A stretch of 64,000 bases of DNA, taken from Paenibacillus azoreducens. GTDB taxonomy: Bacteria; Bacillota; Bacilli; Paenibacillales; Paenibacillaceae. Positions within the stretch are counted from its first letter, which is position 1. Every line of letters begins with the position of its first letter. A model generated the notes under the pieces. That model was given only the letters and a program-made list of their open reading frames with translations. It ran no database searches and was not told the DNA's origin. Of the stretch, positions 7,761 to 16,976 are shown one piece after another. The translations under genes and the position numbers were made by a program. Where the stretch lies: positions 5,175,501-5,239,500 of the forward strand of contig NZ_AP025343.1 in the NCBI RefSeq assembly GCF_021654775.1. The letters run 5' to 3'.

Positions 7761-10127
7761 CTAAGGCTGCACTATATATTTTTCTTCGCCCGTATCCCGA
7801 ATAAACCGGCAAGGCGTACCCAGACTATGGATATGCAGCAGATGCATCGCGCGCGTACACACGGTATAAAACAGCTTCCGTTCCGACTCCCTGAAATATG
7901 AATTTTCCGAAGCGTCATAAATGACCACTGCATCAAACTCCACGCCTTTAGCCAGATAAGACGGAATCACCAACGTGCCTGTTACGAACGATGGGGTCGT
8001 CTTGCTGATTTTTTTGAGAGGAAGCTCATCCTTAAGCGAATCGTAAACCTGCTCGCATTCCTCTGCCGTTTTGCAAATAATAGCCGTATGTTCGTATCCC
8101 TGCCCGTTAAGATGCCGGATATCCTCCACAATGCCGCGATGCAGTTTCTCCCTGCTGTCGGCAAGTTGGATAAGAGGTTTTTCGCCTGAGCGGTTAAACG
8201 GTATGATCGACTCGCCTCCCGGCATCATGCCGCGCGTGAAATCAACGATTTCCAGTGTGGAACGGTAGCTGCGGGTTAGAGAAACGACTTCGGTATCCTC
8301 CGCCCCATAGAGCTGCGTCAGCGACTCCAAACTGCCTCCCAGCGCATTCGTATGCGCGTAGATCCCCTGGTTCAAATCCCCAAGCGCCGTCATGCGGGCA
8401 CGCGGAAAAATCCTTTTTACATATTCAAGCTGGAATGGAGAATAATCCTGAACCTCATCAATGAAAACATGACGTATGACATTATTAACCCGGAAACCTT
8501 TCACAAGATCCTCCAAATAGAGATAAGGAGTCACATCCTCATAGGCCAGTTTTCCCTCCTGTATCATGCTCACCGTCTGCCTGCTTGCCTCATCCCATTC
8601 ATCCGGAATTCCGGCTTCACCGCTGACGCGCAGGAACAGTTCCCGATTGGTAAAGAGCTCTATATACATCGCTTTAACATCCACAAACCTCTTCCGCTTA
8701 ATCCATTTGCGTACAGGTTTCAACCACTCGTTTACAACCATTTTGGCCAGCAGGCTGCGCTCACGTTCATAATCGTCAAAACCGGCATCTTTCCCGGTCT
8801 GCTTGCGGCGCATCCGTGTATAGGCCTTTTGGTATTCATCCGGGTCCAGCAATTCGATTTGATCATCGACCCATGAAGCCGTGCGTTCGTTTTTGGCAAA
8901 CCGGGCCAGCTCTTTGAGAAGCCAATCCCGCATCAGCTCGACCCGATTCGCCAGCCGCACCGCCGGATCAAAACTGTAGAACTTCTCCAGCATAACCTCC
9001 TCCGACACGATCAGACGCCCCTTGAAACGAACGGGTTTGAATTTCATGCCGGTCTGCTCCAAATCATCCTTGTACCTGCGGATCGTCTCCAGAAAATGCG
9101 TTGAAGATTTATAGCCGATCGATGCCCGCTTAACCTTTAACCACGGACCATCCTCTGCTTTCAAAATCGACTCCAGCTGCGAAAAAACATCCTCCAGGTC
9201 AAACTCCCTGCTCAAGCGGTGCTCCAGGTAAGCCTGAAAAGTGGTTTGCAGCATATTATCTTCACCGAGTTCAGGCAGCACGGATGAAACATAGCTGTTG
9301 AACATCGGATTCGGTGAGAAAAGGATGATTTGGTCCGCTTTTAACGTCTCGCGGTATTTATAAAGCAAATACGCAACCCGCTGCAGCGCGGCCGACGTTT
9401 TACCGCTGCCCGCTGCTCCCTGCACGACCAGCATCCTGCTTTTATCGTTGCGGATGACTGCATTTTGTTCCTTTTGGATGGTTGCCACGATGCTTTTCAT
9501 TTGATGATCCGAGGAATGACTGAGCACTTGCTGCAGCAGCTCGTCGCCGATTGTCACGCCGGTGTCGAACATCGCTTTGATGTGGCCATCCCTGATGGCA
9601 AACTGGCGTTTCAGTTCCATCGTCCCGCCAATCTCTCCGCTCGGCGTCTGATAGGACGCGGGACCGGGAGCTCCATCATAATATAGGCTGGATACCGGGG
9701 CCCGCCAGTCGTAAATCAAAAAGGTTTCCTGATCATCGTCCAGAAAAGAAGCGATGCCCAGATAAATTTGTTCTGTCCGTTCGTCCCCGTTTTCCTTAAA
9801 ATCAATCCGTCCGAAATAAGGCGATTTGGACAAAAGCTTCAACTTCTTTAAAGTCTCCGAGGATTGCAAATGCGCACGTTCCCGTTCGGACAATACTTGG
9901 GATTGCTGACGCAAGCTGGTGGACGTCTCCCCTAGGTCATCGGCGCTGCTGAAGTTTACTCTGACTTCATCCCAGAAATCCTTCCGCAGCTCAACCACAT
10001 CGCTCCGGACAACGCCTACTTCCGCTTCCAGCGCTCCTTTGCGCACGGCGATTTTTTCAGTTACCTGATCCACCCGCCGCTGCTCGTGCTGCCACTGCTG
10101 ATCGTTTAAATCCATGCCCGTCTTCAT
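7761..10127 (-). CDS. helD: HelD-like superfamily 1 helicase
   Basis: Up to 788 residues. N-terminal ~100 residues are a charged coiled coil (like the secondary-channel arm of HelD). Walker A GAAGSGKT is at ~237-244, DEVQD at ~557-561, and a C-terminal VEFDAVVIYDAS helicase motif near the end. These mark the UvrD/Rep-like HelD subgroup, which in Bacillus removes stalled RNA polymerase from DNA using ATP. The AAAAGGGG ribosome site abuts the ATG at 10127; an in-frame ATG at 10115 has a longer gap of 12 nt, so the true start is undecided. Monocistronic. Confidence 0.85.
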   Translation of the reverse strand: MKTGMDLNDQQWQHEQRRVDQVTEKIAVRKGALEAEVGVVRSDVVELRKDFWDEVRVNFSSADDLGETSTSLRQQSQVLSERERAHLQSSETLKKLKLLSKSPYFGRIDFKENGDERTEQIYLGIASFLDDDQETFLIYDWRAPVSSLYYDGAPGPASYQTPSGEIGGTMELKRQFAIRDGHIKAMFDTGVTIGDELLQQVLSHSSDHQMKSIVATIQKEQNAVIRNDKSRMLVVQGAAGSGKTSAALQRVAYLLYKYRETLKADQIILFSPNPMFNSYVSSVLPELGEDNMLQTTFQAYLEHRLSREFDLEDVFSQLESILKAEDGPWLKVKRASIGYKSSTHFLETIRRYKDDLEQTGMKFKPVRFKGRLIVSEEVMLEKFYSFDPAVRLANRVELMRDWLLKELARFAKNERTASWVDDQIELLDPDEYQKAYTRMRRKQTGKDAGFDDYERERSLLAKMVVNEWLKPVRKWIKRKRFVDVKAMYIELFTNRELFLRVSGEAGIPDEWDEASRQTVSMIQEGKLAYEDVTPYLYLEDLVKGFRVNNVIRHVFIDEVQDYSPFQLEYVKRIFPRARMTALGDLNQGIYAHTNALGGSLESLTQLYGAEDTEVVSLTRSYRSTLEIVDFTRGMMPGGESIIPFNRSGEKPLIQLADSREKLHRGIVEDIRHLNGQGYEHTAIICKTAEECEQVYDSLKDELPLKKISKTTPSFVTGTLVIPSYLAKGVEFDAVVIYDASENSYFRESERKLFYTVCTRAMHLLHIHSLGTPCRFIRDTGEEKYIVQP

Positions 10128-10140
10128 CCCCTTTTAATAT

Positions 10141-10170
10141 TTGACAATTCCTTTCCAAGATGGTATAATA
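10141..10170 (+). promoter_or_regulatory. consensus sigma-A promoter for a candidate small RNA
   Basis: TTGACA (10141-10146), 17-bp spacer, TATAAT (10164-10169): a perfect housekeeping promoter facing right, away from helD. It is embedded in the inverted repeat ATTCCTTTCC ... GAAAAGGAAT (10147-10181), which may be an operator or a stem at the RNA's 5' end. Confidence 0.75.
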
Positions 10171-10175
10171 GAAAA

Positions 10176-10280
10176 GGAATTATTATGTGTAATACCCGCT
10201 TAAAAGGGCGTATGATCTATTTTATCAAGTATCGATTCGAAAATCAAACCATTAAGGGGAGCCGTTGGCTCCCCTTTTTC
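10176..10280 (+). ncRNA. candidate small RNA of about 105 nt
   Basis: Starting at the expected +1 of the consensus promoter and ending at an intrinsic terminator (stem AGGGGAGCC/GGCTCCCCT at ~10255-10274 followed by TTTTT). The genes on both sides are on the minus strand, so this transcript serves no neighbouring CDS. The unit contains no credible ORF: the ATG near 10194 opens only a short frame without ribosome site. The interior includes GCTTAAAAGGGCG and a CGATTCGAAAATC segment that could fold. I do not recognise a known RNA family. Confidence 0.55.
10253..10280 (+). terminator. intrinsic terminator of the candidate small RNA
   Basis: Stem AAGGGGAGCC/GGCTCCCCTT with a GTT loop and a downstream T5 on the plus strand only. 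The minus-strand reading lacks a T-run, so it is not the adenine deaminase terminator. Confidence 0.8.
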
Positions 10281-10316
10281 AATTGTATATGCAATTTTTT
10301 TCAAGTGTGCATTGAT

Positions 10317-12182
10317 CTATTTTTCGGCTGCTTGCGTAATAAATAGCGGTACGATATCGATCCCTTCGGAGGAAATCCGGACCAGGCCTTTATCCGACAA
10401 GCGGATTTCGGGAATGACGACAAGCGCCAGCAGCGACAGGGTCATAAATGCGTTGTTCAGCGGGCATCCGGCCGCGATCAGCGCTTGGCTGATTCCTTCC
10501 GACTGCCGGGCAACCGTTTCAAAAGGCTGGTTGGACATAATGCCGCCCACCGCCAACGGAAATTCGGACATGCTATCTTCGGTCAGCATGACCACGCCGC
10601 CCTGCATGTCCGCTACGAGATTGCCTGCACGGGCCATCAACTCATCATCATTGCCGATTACGGTCAGGTTGTGGCTGTCATGGGCAACGGTCATCGCAAT
10701 CGCCGCAGGTTTCGTGAACCCGATCCCAGCGAGTATCCCGAGTGCATGTCCGCCATCTTTGCCATGACGCTCAAACACCGCCATTTTGCATAATCCGTCT
10801 GCCGGATCAAGCAGGACCGTATTGTTTTTCACATTCACCCATAAATGGCGTTCAATCGTCTCCACATGATTTTCGACGACTTCAATCGCACGTACCTCCG
10901 CTTTACCATCGGCAATCGGAGCCGAAATCGCAAAATCCCCTGCATGCAGCTTCCGCTCCATCTTTACCGTTTTCAAAGCCGATTCAGGAATCGGATAACG
11001 CTCCCAGTCCGCGGTCATCCGCCCGTTCTCCGCCACAACTTGGCCGGCGGCAATCGTCATGACCACGTTGACATCCGCCAAATTCCCGTCGAGCAGAATG
11101 ATATCCGCATACGCTCCAGGAACGATGGCGCCGATATCCCGCGACAAACCGAAACGTTCGGCCGTATTGATCGTCGCCATCTGAAAGGCCGTAACCGGCT
11201 TAACCCCCTGCGCGATGGCATGACGGACGACGTAATTCATATGCCCTTCATTCATCAGCGACTCGGAACTCCGGTCATCGGTGACCAGAATCATCCGGCG
11301 CGTGTCAATTCCACCTTCGGTGTGGGACTTGATCGTCGCCGCAACATCATGCCAGGCCGAACCCTGCCGCATTTTGGCATACATTCCGAGCCGGATCCGT
11401 TCGATAACATCCTCTGCCGTAACGCATTCATGATCCCCGTTGATTCCGCTCGCGGCATACACCGGCAGACGCCAGTCATCCGCTTTCCAGGTGAAATGCC
11501 CGTCAGCGATTTTGCCTGCGCGCAGCGTCGCCTGAATTTCCCCGATCATTTTGTCGTCGCCGTAGACGACGTCCGGGAAATTCATCACCTCGCCAAGACC
11601 AATCATATCATCGCCCCAGCTTAGCGCTTCAGCGACCTCCTCAGGCCCGATCATTGCGCCGGTCGTTTCCAGCCCCGGATGCGTGGAAGGCACGCAGGAA
11701 GCGACTTGCATGTATGCAGCAAGCGGGGTTGATCTGGCTTCCTCCAGCATGAACCGCAGCCCGTCGAGACCCAGTACATTGGATATTTCATGCGCATCGA
11801 AAAATCCCCCTGTCGTCCCAAGAGGAAGAACGGCCCGAGCAAATTCCGTTGCCGTCATTTGCGTGCTTTCGATATGGCAGTGGCCGTCAAGCAGTCCCGG
11901 CGCGGCGTATTTTCCGCCTGCATCGATGATTTGCGTTGTCTCACCAACCGTATGGCTCACATCCCGTCCCACATATACGATCCGTTCGTTGCTCACCGCA
12001 ATCGACATCCCCGGCAAGATCTCGCCGGATACCACATTCACCAAACGGACATTTTGAATGACCAAACTTGCTTTTTTATCTCCGCGCGCAGCTGCTACCA
12101 GCTCCGGCACTATTTCCGCGAAAGGTCTTCTTTCCCTTGCTGCTGTTTTCAACTGTAAGCCCTCCATCTCTCTTTTAAACAT
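10317..12182 (-). CDS. ade: adenine deaminase
   Basis: Up to 621 residues; Bacillus AdeC is ~577. It deaminates adenine to hypoxanthine in the cytoplasm for purine salvage. Amidohydrolase metal motif HCHIES at ~101-106, FFDAHEISNVLG, and the C-terminal adenine-deaminase domain (VAHDSHNLTVIGND, AVGGIMSNQPFE) are clear. The first ten codons contain GAGATGGAGGGC, which looks like a ribosome site for TTG at 12152 (7-nt gap), so translation may begin at MKTAARERRPF. No purine riboswitch was recognised upstream. Confidence 0.93.
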   Translation of the reverse strand: MFKREMEGLQLKTAARERRPFAEIVPELVAAARGDKKASLVIQNVRLVNVVSGEILPGMSIAVSNERIVYVGRDVSHTVGETTQIIDAGGKYAAPGLLDGHCHIESTQMTATEFARAVLPLGTTGGFFDAHEISNVLGLDGLRFMLEEARSTPLAAYMQVASCVPSTHPGLETTGAMIGPEEVAEALSWGDDMIGLGEVMNFPDVVYGDDKMIGEIQATLRAGKIADGHFTWKADDWRLPVYAASGINGDHECVTAEDVIERIRLGMYAKMRQGSAWHDVAATIKSHTEGGIDTRRMILVTDDRSSESLMNEGHMNYVVRHAIAQGVKPVTAFQMATINTAERFGLSRDIGAIVPGAYADIILLDGNLADVNVVMTIAAGQVVAENGRMTADWERYPIPESALKTVKMERKLHAGDFAISAPIADGKAEVRAIEVVENHVETIERHLWVNVKNNTVLLDPADGLCKMAVFERHGKDGGHALGILAGIGFTKPAAIAMTVAHDSHNLTVIGNDDELMARAGNLVADMQGGVVMLTEDSMSEFPLAVGGIMSNQPFETVARQSEGISQALIAAGCPLNNAFMTLSLLALVVIPEIRLSDKGLVRISSEGIDIVPLFITQAAEK

Positions 12183-12245
12183 TCTCTGGTATCTCTCTAC
12201 AAAACTTAATCACCATCATATAACCGCCGAGGATAAAAAATCAAT

Positions 12246-12301
12246 TCTTTAAGGAATCTTAAGGTTTTCTTTCGAGGCAGTTAAACAGTCATGGCTATGA
12301 T
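12246..12301 (+). promoter_or_regulatory. direct repeats and -10 upstream of the carboxypeptidase gene
   Basis: TCTTTAAGG (12246-12254) and ATCTTAAGG (12256-12264) are direct repeats one helical turn (10 bp) apart. A TATGAT -10 is at 12296-12301 with no good -35. Direct repeats next to a weak -35 are typical of OmpR-type activator sites; the VanR-like regulator encoded two genes on is the obvious candidate. CTTAAGG recurs at ~22844, upstream of the foldase gene. Confidence 0.4.
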
Positions 12302-12343
12302 GTAATCAGATGTTTTGAAAAATAAAAGCGGGGTAGAATTCAA

Positions 12344-13288
12344 ATGACAGTAAAAAACAAGAAAAAAAAGAGAGCGTACATATTCATGCTGCTCGTCATA
12401 TTCGCAATCGTGCTGGCGGCTTCCACGACAATGATCCGGTTTCCATTATTTAAAATCGAAGCTTCTTCCGCCGTGCTTATGGATGTGAAGACGGGAAAAG
12501 TATATTATGAACATAACGCATCTACGGCGCTTCCTCCGGCCAGCATGTCCAAAATGATGACGGAACTGCTGGTGCTGAAGAATATTGCGGAAGGCCGCAA
12601 TTCCTGGGACGAACCTGTAACGGCAAGCCGGTATGCCGCACGCGTGACGGGAGCCAAAATCGGACTTCGGCCCGGCGAAACGCTGCCGCTGCGCACGATG
12701 TTTGAGGCGATGGCGATCCATTCGGCCAATGATGCCACCATTGCGCTAGCAGAACATATCGGTGGAAGCGAGCAAGCATTCGTGACCGAAATGAACATGA
12801 TGGCGCATGAGATCGGTTTATCGTCCAGAACCGTATTCGCTAACGCTACCGGCTTATCTTCGGACGATCTGAAGCCGTTCAAGTCTGCTGCGTCCGATGG
12901 GGAAACGGTCATGACCGCCAAGGACCTGGCCAGAATGGCGCGCTATTTGATCCAGACATACCCGGAGGTATTGAAAACAACAGATCAAACGGAATTGTAC
13001 ATCCCTGAAAAAAAATTAACCTTGCACACGACAAATGCCATGCTGCCTGGAGAAGTATTCGCTTATAACGGCAATGACGGCTTCAAAACGGGTTATACGG
13101 AGCGGGCGGGCTACTGCTTCACTGGTACCTCGGAAAGAAATGGCAAACGTTTTGTAGCCGTAGTAATGGGTTCCAAGAGTACCGACCAGCGTTTTGAGGC
13201 GGCTGCCAAAATGTTTGACTACGGTTTTGGCGTTCGCGGTGCGGGTATAAACGGATGGTTGAAGCAGGTGGTGCAGGCGATCCGTTAA
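12344..13288 (+). CDS. D-alanyl-D-alanine carboxypeptidase (PBP5/DacF type)
   Basis: 314 residues. A basic N-terminus and one membrane span (~10-30) act as uncleaved anchor or signal. The three penicillin-binding motifs are present: SMSK (67-70), SAN (127-129) and KTG (248-250). It removes the terminal D-Ala from peptidoglycan stem pentapeptides outside the membrane. The C-terminal beta domain of PBP5 is absent, so it is a short form. It is followed after 20 bp by a VanRS-like pair and is probably regulated by it. Confidence 0.88.
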   Translation: MTVKNKKKKRAYIFMLLVIFAIVLAASTTMIRFPLFKIEASSAVLMDVKTGKVYYEHNASTALPPASMSKMMTELLVLKNIAEGRNSWDEPVTASRYAARVTGAKIGLRPGETLPLRTMFEAMAIHSANDATIALAEHIGGSEQAFVTEMNMMAHEIGLSSRTVFANATGLSSDDLKPFKSAASDGETVMTAKDLARMARYLIQTYPEVLKTTDQTELYIPEKKLTLHTTNAMLPGEVFAYNGNDGFKTGYTERAGYCFTGTSERNGKRFVAVVMGSKSTDQRFEAAAKMFDYGFGVRGAGINGWLKQVVQAIR

Positions 13289-13308
13289 AATTGCTTGGAG
13301 GATATGAT

Positions 13309-14007
13309 ATGAGAAACATACTGGTCGTTGACGACGACAAAGAAATTGCCAATCTGATTTCCATCTATTTGAAAAATGAAGGTTTCCAAATCGTTTGCGC
13401 CCATGACGGCGAAGAGGCGTTAAAGGTTCTGGATAGCTCCCCCGACCCTTTTGATCTCATCGTACTGGACGTTATGATGCCCAAAATGGACGGACTCGAA
13501 GTATGCAGACAAATCCGCGACAGAGCTTCCGTCATCCCGATTCTGATGCTCAGCGCCAAAACGGAGGACATGGACAAAATCCTCGGGCTGATGACCGGAG
13601 CGGATGACTATATGATCAAACCCTTCAATCCGCTGGAGCTGACCGTTAGAGTCAAAACGCTGCTGCGGCGCACGTTCCAATACAATACGGACACGCGCGG
13701 CTCCGATGATACGATCCTTCAAATCCAGGACGTTGAGATCAACCGCAGCACGCACCGGGTAACCGCAAGCGGCAACGACGTCCAGCTGACGGGACGGGAA
13801 TTCGATATTTTGGGCCTGCTTGCCCAGCATCCAGGGCGGGTATTCAGCGCGGAAGAAATATTCCAGCGGGTATGGAAGGAAAAATATTACGTTTCCAACA
13901 ATACGGTCATGGTTCATATCAGCAATCTCCGGGACAAGCTCGAAAAAGAGCTGGGTTATAAGCTGATTCAAACCGTGTGGGGAGTAGGTTATAAAATCGA
14001 TGCGTAG
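13309..14007 (+). CDS. OmpR/VanR-type response regulator
   Basis: 232 residues from the ATG at 13309, which has TTGGAGG seven bases upstream; the longer open frame starting at 13255 lies inside the preceding gene. Receiver domain with acidic pocket DDD (8-10), phospho-acceptor Asp ~54 in LDVMMPKMDG, and switch Lys in LSAKTED; C-terminal winged helix (LTGREFDILGLLAQHPGRVF, VMVHISNLRDKLE). It overlaps the sensor-kinase gene by 8 bp, indicating translational coupling. Confidence 0.92.
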   Translation: MRNILVVDDDKEIANLISIYLKNEGFQIVCAHDGEEALKVLDSSPDPFDLIVLDVMMPKMDGLEVCRQIRDRASVIPILMLSAKTEDMDKILGLMTGADDYMIKPFNPLELTVRVKTLLRRTFQYNTDTRGSDDTILQIQDVEINRSTHRVTASGNDVQLTGREFDILGLLAQHPGRVFSAEEIFQRVWKEKYYVSNNTVMVHISNLRDKLEKELGYKLIQTVWGVGYKIDA

Positions 14008-15124
14008 TTTTTTTAATAAGCTGCAGTGGAAAATTATACTGTTGTTTTTTCTCAGCGTCGGGTTGGCGGTGGGTACGTTTTCGCTCCTGATACCTTTGCT
14101 TTCCGCAATTTATGACCGCTATCCGACCTTCCGCTATGCGACTAAACTTCACACGATCCGGTACGGCTTGTTCCGTATAAACGAAATCGCCAGCTTTCCA
14201 GTTTGGCAGGCCGTCATGGTTGCATTCCTGTTCATTTTCTATGTGCTGCTGCTCAGCTGGGGGACGACCCGCAAACTGACAAGCATCTTCAAAGGCGTAA
14301 AGCGGATGGAAGAAGGAAATATGGATGAACGGATCCGGGTCCGCTCCAATGACGAAATCGGCATGCTCGCCGACCAGATCAACACGATGGCCGAGCGGCT
14401 GCAAATCTCCCTGCAGGAGGAACGGATGGCCACACAGGCGAAAAATGAGCTGATCACCAACGTATCCCATGATTTGCGGACGCCGTTAACGTCTATTATC
14501 GGCTATCTAAGATTAATCGAAGAGGATAAGTACAAGGATGAAGTGGAGCTTAGATATTACGTCAATATCGCATATGAGAAGTCCAAACGCATGAACCGGC
14601 TTGTGAGCGACTTGTTCGATTATACTAGGATGGGCTTCGGCCAAATCCCGCTAAACAAGACATCCATTGATTTGGTGCAGCTGAGCGGCCAGTTAACGGC
14701 GGAATTCACCCTTCAGCTGAAAAACCACCAGATGGAAATCGAACTGTTCCCGCCGCAGGATAAACTTTGGATTTATGGGGACGGAGATAAAATCATGCAG
14801 GCATTTGAAAATCTGATCACCAATGCAATGCGCTACGGCAAAGAGGGCAAAAAAATTCACGTCCATGTTGCCAAGGAAAACGAAGAGGCCGTGGTGAGGG
14901 TTATTAATTTCGGTCCTCCGATTCCATCCATGGAATTGCCTTATATTTTCGACAGGTTCTATCGCGTGGAAAAATCGCGTTCCCTGGATACGGGCGGCGC
15001 CGGCCTCGGCCTGGCTATCGTCAAAAGCATTATCGAACTGCATGACGGCAGCATTACGGCAACCAGTTCTCCGCAACAAACCGAATTTATCGTTCGCCTT
15101 CCCCTAAGCGAAGTTAAACAGTGA
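14000..15124 (+). CDS. VanS-like sensor histidine kinase
   Basis: 374 residues. Two membrane spans (~10-35 and ~70-88) enclose a short ~35-residue extracytoplasmic loop, followed by a HAMP linker (KRMEEGNMDERIRVRSNDEI), the dimerisation helix with phospho-His 157 in NVSHDLRTPLTS, and an ATPase domain (NLITNAMRYGKEG, FDRFYRVEKS, GGAGLGLAIVKSI). The very small sensor loop suggests detection at or within the membrane, as in intramembrane-sensing kinases. Partner of the adjacent regulator; with the D,D-carboxypeptidase it forms a likely cell-wall stress operon. Confidence 0.9.
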   Translation: MRSFFNKLQWKIILLFFLSVGLAVGTFSLLIPLLSAIYDRYPTFRYATKLHTIRYGLFRINEIASFPVWQAVMVAFLFIFYVLLLSWGTTRKLTSIFKGVKRMEEGNMDERIRVRSNDEIGMLADQINTMAERLQISLQEERMATQAKNELITNVSHDLRTPLTSIIGYLRLIEEDKYKDEVELRYYVNIAYEKSKRMNRLVSDLFDYTRMGFGQIPLNKTSIDLVQLSGQLTAEFTLQLKNHQMEIELFPPQDKLWIYGDGDKIMQAFENLITNAMRYGKEGKKIHVHVAKENEEAVVRVINFGPPIPSMELPYIFDRFYRVEKSRSLDTGGAGLGLAIVKSIIELHDGSITATSSPQQTEFIVRLPLSEVKQ

Positions 15125-15130
15125 AATAAG

Positions 15131-15250
15131 CCCATAAAGAGTATCGGAAAGAAGTCCGTCCCCTTCAAAGAGGGGCGCTTTTGCGGAGCAAAAGTACTGA
15201 GTGAAGCCTATGCTTCGATGCTTTAATTCCGAATACTTTGCGGGGACCCC
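15131..15250 (+). repeat. family A hairpin element, copy 1
   Basis: About 120 bp, starting 7 bp after the kinase stop. Outer arms resemble CCC(A)CAAAG..ATCGGAA and TTCCG..CTTTGCGGGG; inside are AAGAAGTCCG and the perfect hairpin CTTTTGCGGAGCAAAAG. A truncated arm AACCCCACAAAG recurs at 15261-15273. Confidence 0.75.
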
Positions 15251-15300
15251 AAAAATGAAATAACCCCACAAAGTGAGGGTCACTGGATATCATCGTGATT

Positions 15301-15487
15301 TCTAACGGACACAGCGGACGCTATAGAGGGAAATTTCGACCATCTTGATTTCTAACGGACACAGATGCAGCTATTTAGTGTAAAATGCCTCTTTTGGCGA
15401 TGAATTGCAGCCAATAAGTGCTGTGGTGTCCGTTAGAATATGGAATTGGCTGTTTTAGGCCAATTAACGTCCGTGGTGTCCGTTAGA
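15301..15487. repeat. fourfold TCTAACGGACAC repeat in mirror arrangement
   Basis: TCTAACGGACAC occurs at 15301-15312 and 15351-15362 (exactly 50 bp apart), and its reverse complement at 15426-15437 and 15476-15487 (again 50 bp apart). The two halves can pair as nested hairpins. No coding potential and no family recognised. Confidence 0.8.
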
Positions 15488-15519
15488 GGAACATGACTCA
15501 AAAGCGCTCCTCGTTTGCT

Positions 15520-15650
15520 GCTTAAAAGGCGGCCCCTATGCTCTGATGCTTATTCCAATTACTTGCAGGGGCCCAAAAAATTTATAAAATAACCCCACAA
15601 AGTAGAGCCTGTGCTTCGTTGCCTATTCCAATTACTTTGCGGGGACCCCA
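15520..15650 (+). repeat. family A short copies
   Basis: A partial 3' arm near 15530-15572 (TTCCAATTACTTGCAGGGGCCC) and a complete short version at 15588-15650. The latter retains only the outer arms CCCCACAAAG / CTTTGCGGGG around a ~40-bp core lacking the internal hairpin. Confidence 0.7.
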
Positions 15651-15660
15651 ATTTTTGAAA

Positions 15661-15708
15661 AAGAGGCTTGCCCGCAGGGTTGTTAACCCGAAGGGTCAAG
15701 CCTCTCTT
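15661..15708. terminator. bidirectional terminator
   Basis: Long stem AAGAGGCTTG / CAAGCCTCTT with a second inner stem CCCTGCGGG-like, flanked by A-run and T-run. It lies directly after the ArAE-like gene on the minus strand and after the kinase-side repeats on the plus strand. Confidence 0.75.
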
Positions 15709-16758
15709 TTACTTCTTCAGCCATGACAACCACAACGCCTCGTCATCGGACTTATGGTAATGTTCGACGAGCCTGTTCAGCCGCTCCAACTGATAGCCAT
15801 AATCGTACATGGTCGAAGCAACAATGGACAAACGCAAACTATGTTCCGCATGCGCTGCGGTATACGTCAGCACCTGTTGAAAAAACTCGTCGCTCTCCTG
15901 AAGCAGTTCATTGGCCTCGCAACTGTTTGGCTTCAGATTATCATCGAATTTGAGCAGCACATATTCATGAACTTTAATCAGCTTCTCGAGCTGCTGGTCA
16001 AACAGCGAGTCCATCTCTTCAGGCCGCTCCGACTGAAAATAATGCTCCTCTACCGCATCCAGCACCTCCCGGCCTTTTCGCAGCGTATTCAGCATCTGCT
16101 TGTACACCACAAGATGGCGGTTTTGGCTGAATTTCGGGCGCTTCATTTTTTTCTGCTCTTCTTCCAGCAGCTTGTATTTGTCCGATAGCGATTTAATGGA
16201 ATCTTCCAGCGCTCTTTTTTTATCCCGGAAAACATTTTCCTTGATCTCATCCGAGATAGCCGTACGCATCAGCAGCGACATTTGAGCGAACGTGGTCTGA
16301 ATCTGGCCTATAAACTGCACTTTCGGTTTCGGCGGAAACAGCAAAATATTAATCAAAAACGCGGATACGATGCCAATTAAGCTAAGTGAAAAACGCGTTA
16401 AGGCAAACTGCCATTGACCGGAAGCTTCCATTACGACGATGACGGTTACCAGCGTCAGGCCAATCGTATCCCCCATGTTTAGCTTCAAACAAATCATAAT
16501 GACGATAATGCAAACGAGACCGACGGCAATAGGCTCATTGGAAAATACAAGGCCTGCAATCAAAGCCAAAACGGCCCCGAGCGTATTCGTCTGGATCTGG
16601 TCCAGAAAATATCGCCAGGAACGATAGATCGACGGCTGCATGGCGAATATGGCCGCCACAGCCGAAATAACCGGCGAGGATAAATGTAGCCACATGCTGA
16701 TATATAAGGCGAGCGTGACGGCGATTCCCGTCTTCAACATACGTGCTCCGAATGTCAA
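15709..16758 (-). CDS. aromatic acid exporter (ArAE/FUSC) family protein
   Basis: 349 residues. Six predicted membrane spans in residues ~10-145 (with SPVISAVAAIFAMQPSIYRSW), then a cytoplasmic helical, charged domain of ~200 residues. This is the layout of Bacillus YqjA-type members of the FUSC/ArAE group, of largely unknown substrate. Start is TTG behind GGAGGAG with nine bases between. Monocistronic. Confidence 0.75.
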   Translation of the reverse strand: MTFGARMLKTGIAVTLALYISMWLHLSSPVISAVAAIFAMQPSIYRSWRYFLDQIQTNTLGAVLALIAGLVFSNEPIAVGLVCIIVIMICLKLNMGDTIGLTLVTVIVVMEASGQWQFALTRFSLSLIGIVSAFLINILLFPPKPKVQFIGQIQTTFAQMSLLMRTAISDEIKENVFRDKKRALEDSIKSLSDKYKLLEEEQKKMKRPKFSQNRHLVVYKQMLNTLRKGREVLDAVEEHYFQSERPEEMDSLFDQQLEKLIKVHEYVLLKFDDNLKPNSCEANELLQESDEFFQQVLTYTAAHAEHSLRLSIVASTMYDYGYQLERLNRLVEHYHKSDDEALWLSWLKK

Positions 16759-16976
16759 GGCTGCATCTCCTCCATTCTTAAAGAAATCATTATATCATTA
16801 GCGCCTTTAAGGCGGCCTTTTATTTTCCTATACATGGGAATGTTACCCGTTGTTCTTCATACTCATGCAAATAAATACATTATGTTTTCTGAAATCAAGA
16901 AGTATGTTTTTTCCAAAAAGGCCCATAATAACTACAGAATATGAATGTATGACCATAACAGCAATGAGGTGACCAG

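Noticed and set aside
10281..10316. purine riboswitch for adenine deaminase
   Set aside because: The hairpin lies downstream of the gene's stop, faces the other way, and lacks the riboswitch core motifs.
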